DNA of 56,764 bases from Oscillospiraceae bacterium (GCA_910575505.1 CAJTFK010000025.1:1-56764); one strand, 5' to 3'; numbered from the stretch's first letter, positions 15,689 through 25,082 are shown. Notes: generated from the letters alone by a model not told the origin. Translations and numbers: made by a program.

Positions 15689-16900
15689 TCAGATTTCGTC
15701 AAAGAACTTGTCGTGGATGGCCTTCACGGCCCGGTTCACGTCCTCCTCGTCCAACAGGACGGAGACCCGGATTTCAGAGGTGTTAATCATCTGGATATTG
15801 ATGCCGGCCTCGTAGAGGGCCTCGAACATCTTGGCCGCCACACCGCAGTTGCTCATGAGACCCGCGCCCACGATGGACACCTTTCCGATTTTGTCGTCGG
15901 ACTCAATGTGGTCGAAACGCAGGGCCTCCTTGTGCTCGTTAAGAATGGCCTCCACTTCCTCCTGGTCCTTTTTATGGATGGTAAAGGTAATATCCTTGGT
16001 GTCCTCCCGGCCGATGGACTGCAAAATCACATCCACATTGATGTTGTGCTTGCTCAGCAGGTCAAAGACCTGGAAGGCGACGCCGGGGTTGTGCTGAAGA
16101 CCCACCAGGGCCACCCGGGAGATGCTGGTGTCCTTGGCCACGCCGGCAATGTTGGTCTTTTCCACTTTGGTAACCTCCTTGACTTTCGTGCCCGGCTTGC
16201 GTTCCAGACTGGACACGACTTCCAAATTCACTCTGTACTTCTTCGCCAGCTCCACGCTGCGGTTGTGGAGCACCTGAGCGCCCTGGGATGCCAGCTCCAG
16301 CATCTCGTCATAGGTGATCTCGTCCAGCTTCCGGGCGCTGGGCACGATGCGGGGGTCCGTGGTGTAGACGCCGTCCACATCGGTGTAAATCTGGCACAGG
16401 CCGGCCCGGAAGGCCGCCGCCAGGGCCACGGCGCTGGTGTCGGAGCCGCCCCGGCCCAGGGTGGTGACGTCCCCGGCCCTGTCCACGCCCTGAAAGCCGG
16501 TGACAATGACGATGCGGTGCTGGTCCAGCTCTGCCTGAACCCGCTCGGGGTCAATCCTCTTGATGCGGGCGTCGCTGTGGACGGCGGTGGACTGGATGCC
16601 CACCTGCCACGCCGCCAGGGACACGCAGGGCAGGCCCATGGCCTCCAGGGCCATGGCGCAGAGCGCCACGGAAATCTGCTCGCCGGTGGACAGCAGCATA
16701 TCCAATTCCCGTTTGGAGGCATGGGGGTTGATCTCCGCCGCCTTGGCAAGGAGGTCGTCGGTGGTATCCCCCTGGGCAGACAGAACGGCGATGACGTCGT
16801 TCCCCTTCATATAGGTCTCCGCAATGATTCGGGCGACATTTTGGATGCGCTGGGCATCCCTCACGGAGCTGCCGCCGAATTTCTGTACGATTAAACTCAT
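15689..16900 (-). CDS. lysC: aspartate kinase
   Basis: 403 aa cytoplasmic enzyme phosphorylating aspartate, the first step towards lysine, threonine, methionine and, in this sporulator, dipicolinate. KFGGSSVRDAQRIQNVA at the N-terminus and GRGGSDTSAVALAAA are the kinase motifs. Two ACT domains occupy about residues 265-403 (KDTSISRVALVGLQ, KIGKVSIVGAGLMSN), so feedback control by lysine and/or threonine is likely. AAGGAAG precedes the ATG. It follows hom on the same strand after 127 bp of hairpin-rich spacer. Confidence 0.97.
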   Translation of the reverse strand: MSLIVQKFGGSSVRDAQRIQNVARIIAETYMKGNDVIAVLSAQGDTTDDLLAKAAEINPHASKRELDMLLSTGEQISVALCAMALEAMGLPCVSLAAWQVGIQSTAVHSDARIKRIDPERVQAELDQHRIVIVTGFQGVDRAGDVTTLGRGGSDTSAVALAAAFRAGLCQIYTDVDGVYTTDPRIVPSARKLDEITYDEMLELASQGAQVLHNRSVELAKKYRVNLEVVSSLERKPGTKVKEVTKVEKTNIAGVAKDTSISRVALVGLQHNPGVAFQVFDLLSKHNINVDVILQSIGREDTKDITFTIHKKDQEEVEAILNEHKEALRFDHIESDDKIGKVSIVGAGLMSNCGVAAKMFEALYEAGINIQMINTSEIRVSVLLDEEDVNRAVKAIHDKFFDEI

Positions 16901-17027
16901 GTGTCTGTCTTCCTTCTTAGCTTGAAATCAAGTCGAGGGTCCTCCGGCGGAGGACGGGACAGTCCGGGAACGCGCCCGCGCCGGGCCCGCTCCCCCGCTC
17001 TATCCTATGCGGCGGGCAGAAGGAGCG

Positions 17028-18224
17028 TCAGCCCTCCAGAACCCGCATGCAGGCCAGCACATGCAGACCCCGTGCCTGCCGGGCGGCGTCCCGACCGCTG
17101 AGCGCCTCGGTCAAAAAGGCGGTCTCGCCGTCCTCGCTGAGGACCTCCACCTGTCCAAAGGCCATGGCCGCCTCGGAAAGGCTGCCCTCGATGCGGAAAT
17201 AATGGCGGGTCTTCAGCTCCAGAGGGTCCACAAACCCGTCTGTCTCAGGGCTCCAGCCAATCTCCTCCCGCCGGGGGCTGGCCTGAAGGCACTCCATCAC
17301 GTCCGCCACACAGGCCGACGCCGTGGGCAGCTCTCCGGCGCCCCGGCCATAGAACATCACTTCTCCGGTGGCGTTGCCCCGGACCACCACGGCGTTGAAT
17401 ACATCCTCCACATTGGCGATGGGGCTGGACTCCGGAATCAGGTGGGGGGCCACATAGGCCGTGCGGCCTCCGCCGGGCAGCCGGACCGCCCGGCCCAGCA
17501 GCTTCACCCGGAAGCCCGCCCGCTGGGCCACCTTCACATCCCGGAGGCTCAGCCTGGAAATGCCCTCCATGGGCACCCCCTCCGGGTCAATCTGCCGCCC
17601 GAAGGCCAGGTCGCCCAGGATACAGATTTTCCGTCCCGCGTCAATGCCCTCCACGTCGGCGGTGGGGTCCGCCTCGGCGTAGCCCTTGGCCTGGGCCTCC
17701 CGGAGGGCGTCGGAGAAAAAGGCCCCCGTGCGGACCATCCGGGTGAGAATATAGTTGGTGGTCCCGTTCAGAATCCCATAGACCTCGTCGATGCGGTTGG
17801 CCGCCATGCACTGGGTCAGAGGGTGAATCACCGGGATACCGCCGCCTACGCTGGCCTCAAACAGATAGCTGACATTCTTCTTTTTCGCTAGGGCCAGCAG
17901 CTCGCAGCCCTTCTCCGCCACCAGCTGCTTGTTGGCCGTGACCACATGCTTCCCGGCGGAGAGGGCCCGGCGGGTGTATTCATAGGCCGCGTCCACGCCG
18001 CCGATGGTCTCCACCACCACCCGGATTTCCTCGTCGTCCTCAATCTTCTTAAAATCATCGGTCATCAGCTGGCGGCAGGGCCCGTCCCGGAAGGTCCGGA
18101 CCAGAACCGTCTTGACCTGGAGGGGCTCCCCCAGCTTCCGTTCAATCTGCCGTGCGTTCTCCGTCACCACCTTGACTACGCCGGTGCCCACGGTGCCCAG
18201 GCCTAAAATCGCTATTTTAATCAT
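17028..18224 (-). CDS. hom: homoserine dehydrogenase
   Basis: 398 aa NAD(P)-dependent reduction of aspartate semialdehyde to homoserine. It begins MIKIAILGLGTVGTGVVKVV (Rossmann). The catalytic region has VVTANKQLVAEKG, GILNGTTNYILTRM and GYAEADPTADVEGIDAGRK. The C-terminal about 60 residues (KTRHYFRIEGSLSEAA) form a short ACT-like regulatory part. The start at 18224 is fixed by AAGGA upstream and by the Rossmann strand; the open frame runs further upstream through the previous gene's antisense-free region but without family similarity. It follows the PheB-like ACT gene by 41 nt. Confidence 0.97.
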   Translation of the reverse strand: MIKIAILGLGTVGTGVVKVVTENARQIERKLGEPLQVKTVLVRTFRDGPCRQLMTDDFKKIEDDEEIRVVVETIGGVDAAYEYTRRALSAGKHVVTANKQLVAEKGCELLALAKKKNVSYLFEASVGGGIPVIHPLTQCMAANRIDEVYGILNGTTNYILTRMVRTGAFFSDALREAQAKGYAEADPTADVEGIDAGRKICILGDLAFGRQIDPEGVPMEGISRLSLRDVKVAQRAGFRVKLLGRAVRLPGGGRTAYVAPHLIPESSPIANVEDVFNAVVVRGNATGEVMFYGRGAGELPTASACVADVMECLQASPRREEIGWSPETDGFVDPLELKTRHYFRIEGSLSEAAMAFGQVEVLSEDGETAFLTEALSGRDAARQARGLHVLACMRVLEG

Positions 18225-18265
18225 GTCATCATCCTTTTTTTTATGTTTCTTCTCCGCGCCGACGG

Positions 18266-18706
18266 TCAGCCCGCCAGAATCTCGAACCGCACCACGCCGT
18301 TCAGCGCCGCCGCGTCGGCCATCAGCTGCTCCAGGGTCTCCGACAGGCCGCTGGTCTCGGCGGAGATGGTCACTGCCGCGCAGCCGTTGGTGGGGATGCT
18401 CTGATTGATGGTCAGAATGTTGGCCCCGGAGGCCGCAAACACCGACAGGACGCCGGACAGCACCCCGGCCACATCCTTCAGCATGGCGTAAAAGGTAATG
18501 ATATGCTCGGATTTCATGTCGTTGAAGGGCTGAACCGCATCCTTGTACTTGTAAAAGGCGCTGCGGCTGATGCCCGCCAGCTTGGTGGCCTCCCCTACGG
18601 TGTCCGCCTCGCCGGTCTGCATCATCCGTTTGGCCTCCGCCACCTTGACAAAGATCTCCGGCAGAGCCTCCGCCGCCACAATATAATACTTGATCGCTTT
18701 CGCCAT
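18266..18706 (-). CDS. ACT-domain regulator (UPF0735, PheB-like)
   Basis: 146 aa. An N-terminal helix-turn-helix-like stretch (KRMMQTGEADTVGEATKLAG, then ISRSAFYKYKDAV) precedes a C-terminal ACT domain (IITFYAMLKDVAGVLSGVLS, then ILTINQSIPTNGCA). This matches the UPF0735/PheB family, usually beside hom or phe genes and thought to regulate them in response to an amino acid. The ATG at 18706 has AGAGGTGG upstream. First gene of the run ACT-hom-lysC-ACT-UPF0210. Confidence 0.93.
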   Translation of the reverse strand: MAKAIKYYIVAAEALPEIFVKVAEAKRMMQTGEADTVGEATKLAGISRSAFYKYKDAVQPFNDMKSEHIITFYAMLKDVAGVLSGVLSVFAASGANILTINQSIPTNGCAAVTISAETSGLSETLEQLMADAAALNGVVRFEILAG

Positions 18707-18933
18707 GTTCGTCCACCTCTTGCGGTCATTTGTCTTCACAGCATGGTAACATATTTTTGCCGTTTCCGCAACAAAATGCGGCAAAGTTCTTTTGTCGGAA
18801 TCAGGGAAACTTCACCGGAAAACCGCCCCGCCAGTGGGCAAAATGCCGGTTCCCGGAGCCGCCGCCGGCGGGACAGGGGAAGCAGCCGGAAGTCTTCCGG
18901 AAAAAGAAAAATATGCCTTTTTCATTCTGGGTC

Positions 18934-18962
18934 TTGCCAGCGGGGGAAAAATCCCTTAAAAT
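18934..18962 (+). promoter_or_regulatory. promoter of the SLH protein gene
   Basis: -35 TTGCCA (18934-18939), 17-bp spacer, -10 TAAAAT (18957-18962). A GC-rich hairpin (CCGGCGG/CCGCCGG) lies in the roughly 70-nt leader. Confidence 0.6.
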
Positions 18963-19039
18963 AGAAGCAGGCGAAAGGCAGCCGCTCCTGTCCGGCGGCA
19001 TTCCGCCGGCGTCCATTCTGAAAAAGTGAGGACACGCTC

Positions 19040-20302
19040 ATGAAACGAACACTGGCGTCCGTGGTCCTGGCGCTGGCCCTGACGGCGGCTTCAGCGCCTC
19101 CGGCGTCGGCCACTGTCTTTGAGGATGTGGCCGCAGACCAATACTATTCCGCCGCCGTGGCCTGGGCCGTGGAGCAGGGCATCACTGCCGGCACCTCGGA
19201 AACCACCTTTTCCCCCGACGCCCCCTGCACCCGGGGGCAGATTCTGACCTTTCTGTGGCGGTCCGCCGGCTCCCCGGAGCCCCGGGCGGACACGGCAAAT
19301 CCATATTCCGACGTGAAGGAGACCACCCACTATTACGTCCCCGTCCTCTGGGCCCTGGAGGAGCACATCCTGACGGCAGAGGAAACCCTGGACCCTGATA
19401 CGCCCTGTTCCCGGGCAGAGGTCATGAGCTACTTCTGGCGCTATGCCGGAAGTCCTGCTCCGGACGCCCCCGCCGTCTTTGACGACGTGGACCCGGCGGC
19501 GGACTATGCCCAGGCCGTCTCCTGGGCGGTGGAAACCGGCGTCACCGCCGGCGCCTCGGAAACCGCCTTTTCCCCCGACGCCCCCTGTACCCGGGGGCAG
19601 ATTGTGACCTTCCTCCGCCGGAGTCTGGAGAAGGAACCGGCTTCCGAAGCGCCGGCGGAACCCCCCGCCAGACCCCTCCGGACCCTCACCGGCTCCGGCC
19701 CCGCCAGCTCCCTGGGGCTGGACGGCAGCGCCTTTACCAGCCATTCCCTCTATGAATCGCGGGTCCAGGTGGACATCTATTCCCCCACCGAAGCCGCCTT
19801 CTCCATCACGGTCCCCTTCCCCCTCTTCCAGGCCTGGAATTACTCCGTCCGCTGGGATGAGGAGGACTCCGGCGTCTCCTATGTCTTCAGCTATTACCGC
19901 TGGGACGAGGCCTTTGCCGACCTGGTGGACTGGCCGGAGGACCACAACTATTATCACCTCTCGGAGATGACCGGCCAGCCCCAGAGCATCGTTCTGGAGG
20001 CCCTGGACGCAGAGGCCGACCGGATGGGCGGCACGGTCTCCTGGCGCGTGGTTCTGCCGGAAGAAAGCACCTTCCGCTTTGACAGTCTCAGCGCCTATCA
20101 GATGTCCTGTGAGGTCAATTCCGCCCCCCTGCCCTGGGCTCAGCCGGACCTGACCGGCGAGCCCCCGCCCCAGAGCGGCGCCGCGCCGGAGACCGGCCAA
20201 GCGCCAGACCAGGACCCAGAGAATACAGAACCGGCAGTCGAAAAACCGGAGGGCAAAAAACCGGCGGCTCCGTCGGAGCCCGCAGCCGGGACAGCGGGCT
20301 GA
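19040..20302 (+). CDS. secreted S-layer-homology protein
   Basis: 420 aa. Signal peptide MKRTLASVVLALALTAASA with cleavage likely after ASA. Three SLH repeats follow (about 28-70, 88-135, 146-192), recognised by VFEDVAADQYYSAAVAWAVE, GITAG, FSPDAPCTRGQIL and their repeats. SLH modules anchor proteins to pyruvylated cell-wall polymer. The region 200-370 is unassigned and rich in aromatic residues. The tail (about 372-420) is a low-complexity Pro/Glu/Ala stretch. It is a single-gene unit with its own promoter and terminator. Role on the cell surface; partner unknown. Confidence 0.88.
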   Translation: MKRTLASVVLALALTAASAPPASATVFEDVAADQYYSAAVAWAVEQGITAGTSETTFSPDAPCTRGQILTFLWRSAGSPEPRADTANPYSDVKETTHYYVPVLWALEEHILTAEETLDPDTPCSRAEVMSYFWRYAGSPAPDAPAVFDDVDPAADYAQAVSWAVETGVTAGASETAFSPDAPCTRGQIVTFLRRSLEKEPASEAPAEPPARPLRTLTGSGPASSLGLDGSAFTSHSLYESRVQVDIYSPTEAAFSITVPFPLFQAWNYSVRWDEEDSGVSYVFSYYRWDEAFADLVDWPEDHNYYHLSEMTGQPQSIVLEALDAEADRMGGTVSWRVVLPEESTFRFDSLSAYQMSCEVNSAPLPWAQPDLTGEPPPQSGAAPETGQAPDQDPENTEPAVEKPEGKKPAAPSEPAAGTAG

Positions 20303-20325
20303 GGCCCCTGCTTTTGGCAGACAAA

Positions 20326-20357
20326 ACTCCCTGTGCGCCTTGGCACAGGGAGTTTTT
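20326..20357 (+). terminator. terminator of the SLH gene
   Basis: ACTCCCTGTGC (20326-20336) pairs with GCACAGGGAGT (20343-20353), followed by Ts. Confidence 0.88.
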
Positions 20358-20365
20358 CGCGTCTT

Positions 20366-20520
20366 AGAACCTGTATTCACAGCCGTGGGATGCCGGATGG
20401 GCGCGGATGCTTCCTGCCAGACAGGGAGGAGAGCCTTCGCAGCCCTTGCAGGCCTGATAGATTGCAGGGGACCCCGGCGTGGTGTGGCGGAAAAAGACAG
20501 CTCAGGCAGCGTTCAACAGG
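20366..20520 (+). repeat. dispersed inverted-repeat element, copy B
   Basis: Starts AGAACCTGTATTCACAGCCG, then GGGATGCCGGATGGGCG, as in copies C, E and F. Near the right end about 12 bp are missing: GTTCA is joined directly to ACAGG, so the right terminal repeat is lost. It lies between the SLH terminator and the aminopeptidase stop. Confidence 0.75.
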
Positions 20521-20542
20521 CCGTCACCGCAGAAGCGGGGCG

Positions 20543-21958
20543 TCAGTTCCCGGCCTGGAAAACCGCCTTCATGCCCTTATAGGTCTCGTAGCAGTCCAGC
20601 TTGGACACCGTCTCAAAGGGGGCGTGCATGCTCAGCACCGGCACGCCGGCGTCCAGCGTGGTGATGTTCCGGTTGGCCATATACATGGCCACGGTGCCGC
20701 CGCCGCCGGCGTCCACCTTGCCCAGCTCGCTGATCTGCCAGATGACCCCCGCCTCGTCGAACAGCCGCCGGACATAGGCCACAGTCTCCGCATCGGCGTC
20801 GGAGGCCCCGGACTTGCCCCGGGCCCCGGTGTACTTGCATAGGCCGATGCCATAGTTCAGCTGGGATTCATTCCGCTTCTCAAAGACATCGGGGTAATTG
20901 GGGTCATAGGCCGCCGTCACATCGGCGCTGAGGCAGAAGGATTTTTCGTAGCAGATCCGCAGGGCCGTGCCCTGGGCGGCGCAGAGATCCTCTATAAAGG
21001 TATCGAAGGCGGCGGACTGCATTCCCGTCACACCGTCGGAGCCGATCTCCTCCTTGTCCGCCAGGATGCAGACAGCGGTCTTCTCCGGCGTCTCCTCCAG
21101 GTCCAGCAGAGCCCGGAGGGCCGCATAGGCGCAGACCCGGTCGTCGTGGCCGTACGCGCCGATCATGGAGCGGTCCAGCCCGATGTCGCAGGCCTTCACC
21201 GCCGGCACCGCCTCCAGCTCCGCAGAGGTCAGGTCGTCCTCCACAATGCCGTATTTGTCGTGAAGCAGCTTCATCACCGCCAGCTTCACCCGGCCGCTCT
21301 CCTCCTCGCCGCCGATGGGCCGGCTGCCCAGCAGCAGATTCAGCGTCTCACCGGGAACGGCCTCCGCCAGGGGCTTCTTGTTCTGGGCGGCCCCCAGGTG
21401 GGGCAGCAGGTCCGTGATGACCAGACGGGGCTCTCCCCCGTCCTCACCGATGCGAACCGTCACGCGGGTCCCGTCCTTCAGCGCCGCCACGCCGTGGAGG
21501 GCCAGGGGAATGGTCACCCACTGGTATTTCCGAATGCCGCCGTAGTAGTGGGTCTTGAAATAGGCCAGCTCACTGTCCTCATAGAGGGGGTTGGGCTTCA
21601 GGTCCAGTCTGGGGGAGTCGATATGGGCGGCGGCAATCTGGACGCCCTCCGCCAGGGGCTTCTTTCCGATACAGGCCAGCATCACGGCCTTGCCCCGGTT
21701 GCAGACATAAACCTTGTCCCCGGCGCTCAGGGCCAGCCGGCGGCTGTAGGGCCGGTATCCGGCGGTCTCCGCCAGGCGGATTACCTCGGCGGCGCAGAGC
21801 CGCTCGGTCTTGCCGGCGTCCAGAAACGCCTTGTATCCGGTACAGTAGTCCTCCATGGCCTCCAGCTCCGCGCCGTTCAGCCTGTCATAGCCGTTTTTCC
21901 TGCCGGAGAGAAGGGTCTCCTTCAGCTGCTTAAAGGCATCCTTATCCATAGGTTCCAT
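20543..21958 (-). CDS. M18-family aminopeptidase
   Basis: 471 aa zinc aminopeptidase (family M18, acidic-residue or broad specificity), a cytosolic peptide-degrading enzyme. Metal and catalytic motifs: AAHIDSPRLDLKPNP, GHDDRVCAYAALRALL, LADKEEIGSDGVTGMQS and VLSMHAPFETVSKLD. The ATG at 21958 is chosen because GGAGG lies 8 nt upstream; the ATG at 21964 is only 2 nt from it. It follows the TsaC-CoaE gene by 21 nt and is probably co-transcribed with it. Confidence 0.94.
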   Translation of the reverse strand: MEPMDKDAFKQLKETLLSGRKNGYDRLNGAELEAMEDYCTGYKAFLDAGKTERLCAAEVIRLAETAGYRPYSRRLALSAGDKVYVCNRGKAVMLACIGKKPLAEGVQIAAAHIDSPRLDLKPNPLYEDSELAYFKTHYYGGIRKYQWVTIPLALHGVAALKDGTRVTVRIGEDGGEPRLVITDLLPHLGAAQNKKPLAEAVPGETLNLLLGSRPIGGEEESGRVKLAVMKLLHDKYGIVEDDLTSAELEAVPAVKACDIGLDRSMIGAYGHDDRVCAYAALRALLDLEETPEKTAVCILADKEEIGSDGVTGMQSAAFDTFIEDLCAAQGTALRICYEKSFCLSADVTAAYDPNYPDVFEKRNESQLNYGIGLCKYTGARGKSGASDADAETVAYVRRLFDEAGVIWQISELGKVDAGGGGTVAMYMANRNITTLDAGVPVLSMHAPFETVSKLDCYETYKGMKAVFQAGN

Positions 21959-21979
21959 TGTCATTTCCTCCTTATAAGT

Positions 21980-23641
21980 TCAGTTTATCCGCTTTTCCTC
22001 CCGTATAGACTCCACCAGCCGTTCAAAAAACAGCCGGGCGTCCTTCCGGAAGAGCTCAGGGGAATCCGAAGCGTTGTTCAGCTCACAGTCGCACTTCCCA
22101 CGGTAATATTCGTCCTGCTTCTGGGCGTTGATCCGCAGCCGGGCATAGTGCTCCGTGATGCCGTCCCGCGCCATAATGCGCTTCACCCGCAGCTCCGTGG
22201 GGGCCGTCACCGCCACGGTGCAGTCGCAGAGACGGTCCAGTCCGCTCTCCAGCAGATTGATGGCGTCCACGGCGCACAGGCCCTCTATGGCCTGGATGCG
22301 CCGCTCCAGCTCCGGCACCAGGAAGCGGAACACGATGGCGTTCAGCTGGTCCAGCCGGTCCTTCTTGGCAAAAACCTCCTGTCCCAGCTTCTTCCGGTTC
22401 AGCCGTCCGTCCGGAGAAAAAACGCCGGGGAATTTCTCATTGATGGCGTTCTGGAACTCCTGACTGCCCGTCAGTATCTCGTGATACACCGCGTCGCAGT
22501 CGATGACGCTTCCACCCAGTTCCCGCAGGGCGTCCAGGGCGCTGGTTTTCCCTGCGCCGGTGCCGCCGGTGAGCCCCAGGATAATCCGCTGGCTGTCCGC
22601 CTCCACCACATGGAAGCCCGCCGCCTTCTTCAGCCGGTTGCCGATGGCCAGGCCAAGGCCCCGGTTGTCCGGGCACTGGGCCAGAATCTCCGTGACATTG
22701 GTGCCGTCGAAGGTCCGCAGGGCCTCAAACAGGCGCTGGGCCTGAATCTGCTTGTCGGCACAGGGCCCCAGGGGATGGACCTCGTGTCCGGCGAAGAGGG
22801 GAAGGTACTCGTCAAAGCAGATGATGCCGGAGGCAGGTCCCATCCGGCGTTCGATTTCCCGGGCGGAGGCCGCCGGAGCGCCCGCGACCACGGTGACGGG
22901 GGCCTTGGGGGCATAGTGGCGGTACTTCATGCCCGGCGCGGCGGGCCGCTCTCCCTTCTCCAGCATCCGGTGAACCGCACGGTCCACGTCCACGTGGCCG
23001 ATGAGGCGCTCGATGTCCTCCACCGGCAGTCCGCCGGGCCGCAGCAGCCGGGGGGGCTCACAGGTCAGGTCCAGCACCGTGGACTCCACACCCACCGCAC
23101 AGGGACCGCCGTCCACAATGCCCTCAATCCGGCCTCCCACGTCCTCCAGCACATCGGCGGCAGACGTGCAGCTGGGCCGGCCGGAGGTGTTGGCGCTGGG
23201 GGCGGCAATGGGTACTCCCGCCTCCCGGATGATGGACAGGGTTACGGGATGGTTGGGGCAGCGGACGCCCACGGTGTCCAGACCCGCCGTGGTGGCGTCC
23301 GGCACCAGAGGCTGACGCTTCAGGATCATCGTCAGAGGGCCGGGCCAGAACTTCCGGGCCAGCACATAGGCGATGGGAGGGATCTCCGCACAGTACCGGG
23401 GCAGCCACTGGGCCCCGGTCACGTGGATAATCAGGGGGTTGTCCTGGGGCCGGCCCTTCACCTCAAAGATGCGCGCCACCGCCGCCGGCTCCAGGGCATT
23501 GGCCCCCAGGCCATACACCGTTTCGGTGGGAATGGCCACCAGACCCCCCTCCCGGAGAATCTTGGCGGCAGCGGAAATCTTGTCCTCAATCTCCTTCTGC
23601 TGGCCCTTGGTATCCCGCAGGTCGTAATAAATTGTCTGCAT
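21980..23641 (-). CDS. TsaC/Sua5 threonylcarbamoyl-AMP synthase fused to dephospho-CoA kinase
   Basis: 553 aa with two complete enzymes. Residues 1 to about 345 are a Sua5-type L-threonylcarbamoyladenylate synthase (GGLVAIPTETVYGLGANAL, KGRPQDNPLIIHV, PSANTSGRPSCTSA), including the C-terminal Sua5 extension (MKYRHYAPKAPVTVV). It makes the activated donor for t6A on ANN-decoding tRNAs. Residues about 352-553 are CoaE, the last step of CoA synthesis, with P-loop LTGGTGAGKTSAL and the family Asp in VIDCDAVYH. The join has no stop or frameshift. The start at 23641 has AGAGG upstream. TsaE and TsaB are encoded 13 kb away. A natural fusion is the simplest reading. Confidence 0.93.
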   Translation of the reverse strand: MQTIYYDLRDTKGQQKEIEDKISAAAKILREGGLVAIPTETVYGLGANALEPAAVARIFEVKGRPQDNPLIIHVTGAQWLPRYCAEIPPIAYVLARKFWPGPLTMILKRQPLVPDATTAGLDTVGVRCPNHPVTLSIIREAGVPIAAPSANTSGRPSCTSAADVLEDVGGRIEGIVDGGPCAVGVESTVLDLTCEPPRLLRPGGLPVEDIERLIGHVDVDRAVHRMLEKGERPAAPGMKYRHYAPKAPVTVVAGAPAASAREIERRMGPASGIICFDEYLPLFAGHEVHPLGPCADKQIQAQRLFEALRTFDGTNVTEILAQCPDNRGLGLAIGNRLKKAAGFHVVEADSQRIILGLTGGTGAGKTSALDALRELGGSVIDCDAVYHEILTGSQEFQNAINEKFPGVFSPDGRLNRKKLGQEVFAKKDRLDQLNAIVFRFLVPELERRIQAIEGLCAVDAINLLESGLDRLCDCTVAVTAPTELRVKRIMARDGITEHYARLRINAQKQDEYYRGKCDCELNNASDSPELFRKDARLFFERLVESIREEKRIN

Positions 23642-23654
23642 ATCTTCGCCTCTC

Positions 23655-23830
23655 TTTTTTCTGCCGCAAAGCCTCTCCGGCATTCGCGGCGGCCGGTCCC
23701 TCGCGAAACCGCCTCCACAGAAAATCTTCTGTCTGCCTCTTTTTTCTGCCGCGAAGCCGCCCCGGCACTCACAGTGGCCGGTCCCTCGCGAAACCGGTTT
23801 TTTCTGCCGCGAAGCCGCTTAGGCACCCGC
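23655..23830. repeat. 57-bp tandem repeat upstream of tsaC-coaE
   Basis: Units starting TTTTTTCTGCCGCGAAGCCG recur at 23655, 23740 and 23798. The first two end with GGCCGGTCCCTCGCGAAACC; the third is partial. A 27-bp insert follows the first unit. The tract fills most of the 274-bp gap between prfA and tsaC-coaE. Confidence 0.75.
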
Positions 23831-23915
23831 GGCGCAGGAAATCCTTTGTCTACAAAATCACCCTGTTGACGACAGACCCTGACTGCCGGCCATCTCCGCT
23901 CTCAACTCTCTGCTC

Positions 23916-24974
23916 TCAGCTCTCGCCCGCCAGGCGTTCCGCCTGGTCCGCCGTGGTCAGAGCGTCCACAATCTCGTCCAGATCCCCGTTCAGCACGGCA
24001 TCCAGCTTATAGAGCGTCAGGCCGATGCGGTGGTCCGTCACCCGGCCCTGCGGAAAATTATAGGTCCGGATGCGCTCGCTGCGGTCGCCGCTGCCCACCT
24101 GGCTCCGCCGCTCCGACGCGGCGGCGGCGTCCCGTCTGGCCCTCTCCATGTCGTAGAGCCGGGAGCGGAGAACCTTCATGGCCTTGTCCTTGTTCTTATA
24201 CTGGCTTCGCTCATCCTGACACTCCACCACCAGCCCCGTGGGCAGATGGGTGATGCGGATGGCGGACTCAGTTTTGTTGACATGCTGGCCTCCCGCGCCA
24301 GAGGAGCGATATGTGTCAATCTGAAGATCCCTGGGGTCAATCTCCACGTCCACCTCCTCCGCCTCCGGCAGGACGGCGGCGGTGGCGGCGCTGGTGTGGA
24401 TGCGTCCCCCGGACTCGGTCTCCGGCACCCGCTGAACCCGGTGGACGCCGCTCTCGAATTTCAGCCGGGAAAACACGTCCTCCCCCTCAACCAGCACGCT
24501 GCACTCCTTCACGCCCCCCAGCTCCGTTTCATTCAGGCTCACCACCTCGGTCCGCCAGCCCCGGCGCTGGGCGTACATGGTATACATCCTCAGCAGCGTC
24601 CCGGCGAAGAGGGCTCCCTCCTCGCCGCCTACGCCCCCCCGGAGCTCCAGAATGACGTTCCGCCCGTCGTTGGGGTCTCTGGGCAGCAGCAGTATTTTCA
24701 GCCGCTCCCGCAGCCGCTCCGCCTCCGCCCGGGCGGCCAGGAACTCCTCCTGAGCCAGCTCTTTCAGCTCCGGGTCGTGAAGCAGGGCTTCCGCCTCCTC
24801 CCGGCGGGCCTCGGCCTCCTTCAGCGCCCGCCACCCGTCGGCAATGGGCGTCAGCTCCTTCAGCTCCCTCTGAATCTCCCGCAGGCGGGCGCTGTCGCCG
24901 TAGACGGCGGGGTCCGCCAGCTGGGCTTCCAGGTCTTCCCGGCGCAGAGCCAGTTCTTTCAGTTTGTCCAGCAT
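23916..24974 (-). CDS. prfA: peptide chain release factor 1
   Basis: 352 aa class I release factor reading UAA and UAG. The stop-codon-reading region has [20 protein letters not shown] (PxT-type motif as PET). The catalytic GGQ motif is in [17 protein letters not shown]. The C-terminal end [20 protein letters not shown] is canonical. The ATG at 24974 has AAAGGAGGG upstream. Its stop codon opens into a purine-rich GAGAG tract (see repeats). Heads the prfA, tsaC-coaE, aminopeptidase run. Confidence 0.97.
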   Translation of the reverse strand: MLDKLKELALRREDLEAQLADPAVYGDSARLREIQRELKELTPIADGWRALKEAEARREEAEALLHDPELKELAQEEFLAARAEAERLRERLKILLLPRDPNDGRNVILELRGGVGGEEGALFAGTLLRMYTMYAQRRGWRTEVVSLNETELGGVKECSVLVEGEDVFSRLKFESGVHRVQRVPETESGGRIHTSAATAAVLPEAEEVDVEIDPRDLQIDTYRSSGAGGQHVNKTESAIRITHLPTGLVVECQDERSQYKNKDKAMKVLRSRLYDMERARRDAAAASERRSQVGSGDRSERIRTYNFPQGRVTDHRIGLTLYKLDAVLNGDLDEIVDALTTADQAERLAGES

Positions 24975-25082
24975 TGCGCCCTCCTTTCTGCGCGGCGTCC
25001 GCCAGGGGCGTGCGCCGCCCGTCCTGATGTTCCGCACCGATGCCCGCAGGCAGCTGCCGGCGGGCGGTGAACCGCCTGCGCC

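Noticed and set aside
13776..15815. 679-codon plus-strand frame opposite UPF0210 and the ACT gene
   Set aside because: Antisense of conserved genes; Gly/His/Val-rich without domains.
17028..18716. Longer hom start at 18716 giving 562 aa
   Set aside because: The extra N-terminus is a shifted-frame reading of the PheB-like ACT gene; the Rossmann start MIKIAILGLG and its ribosome site fix the start at 18224.
21146..23869. 907-codon antisense frame over the aminopeptidase and tsaC-coaE
   Set aside because: Same shadow effect; no ribosome site and composition typical of reverse-frame translation.
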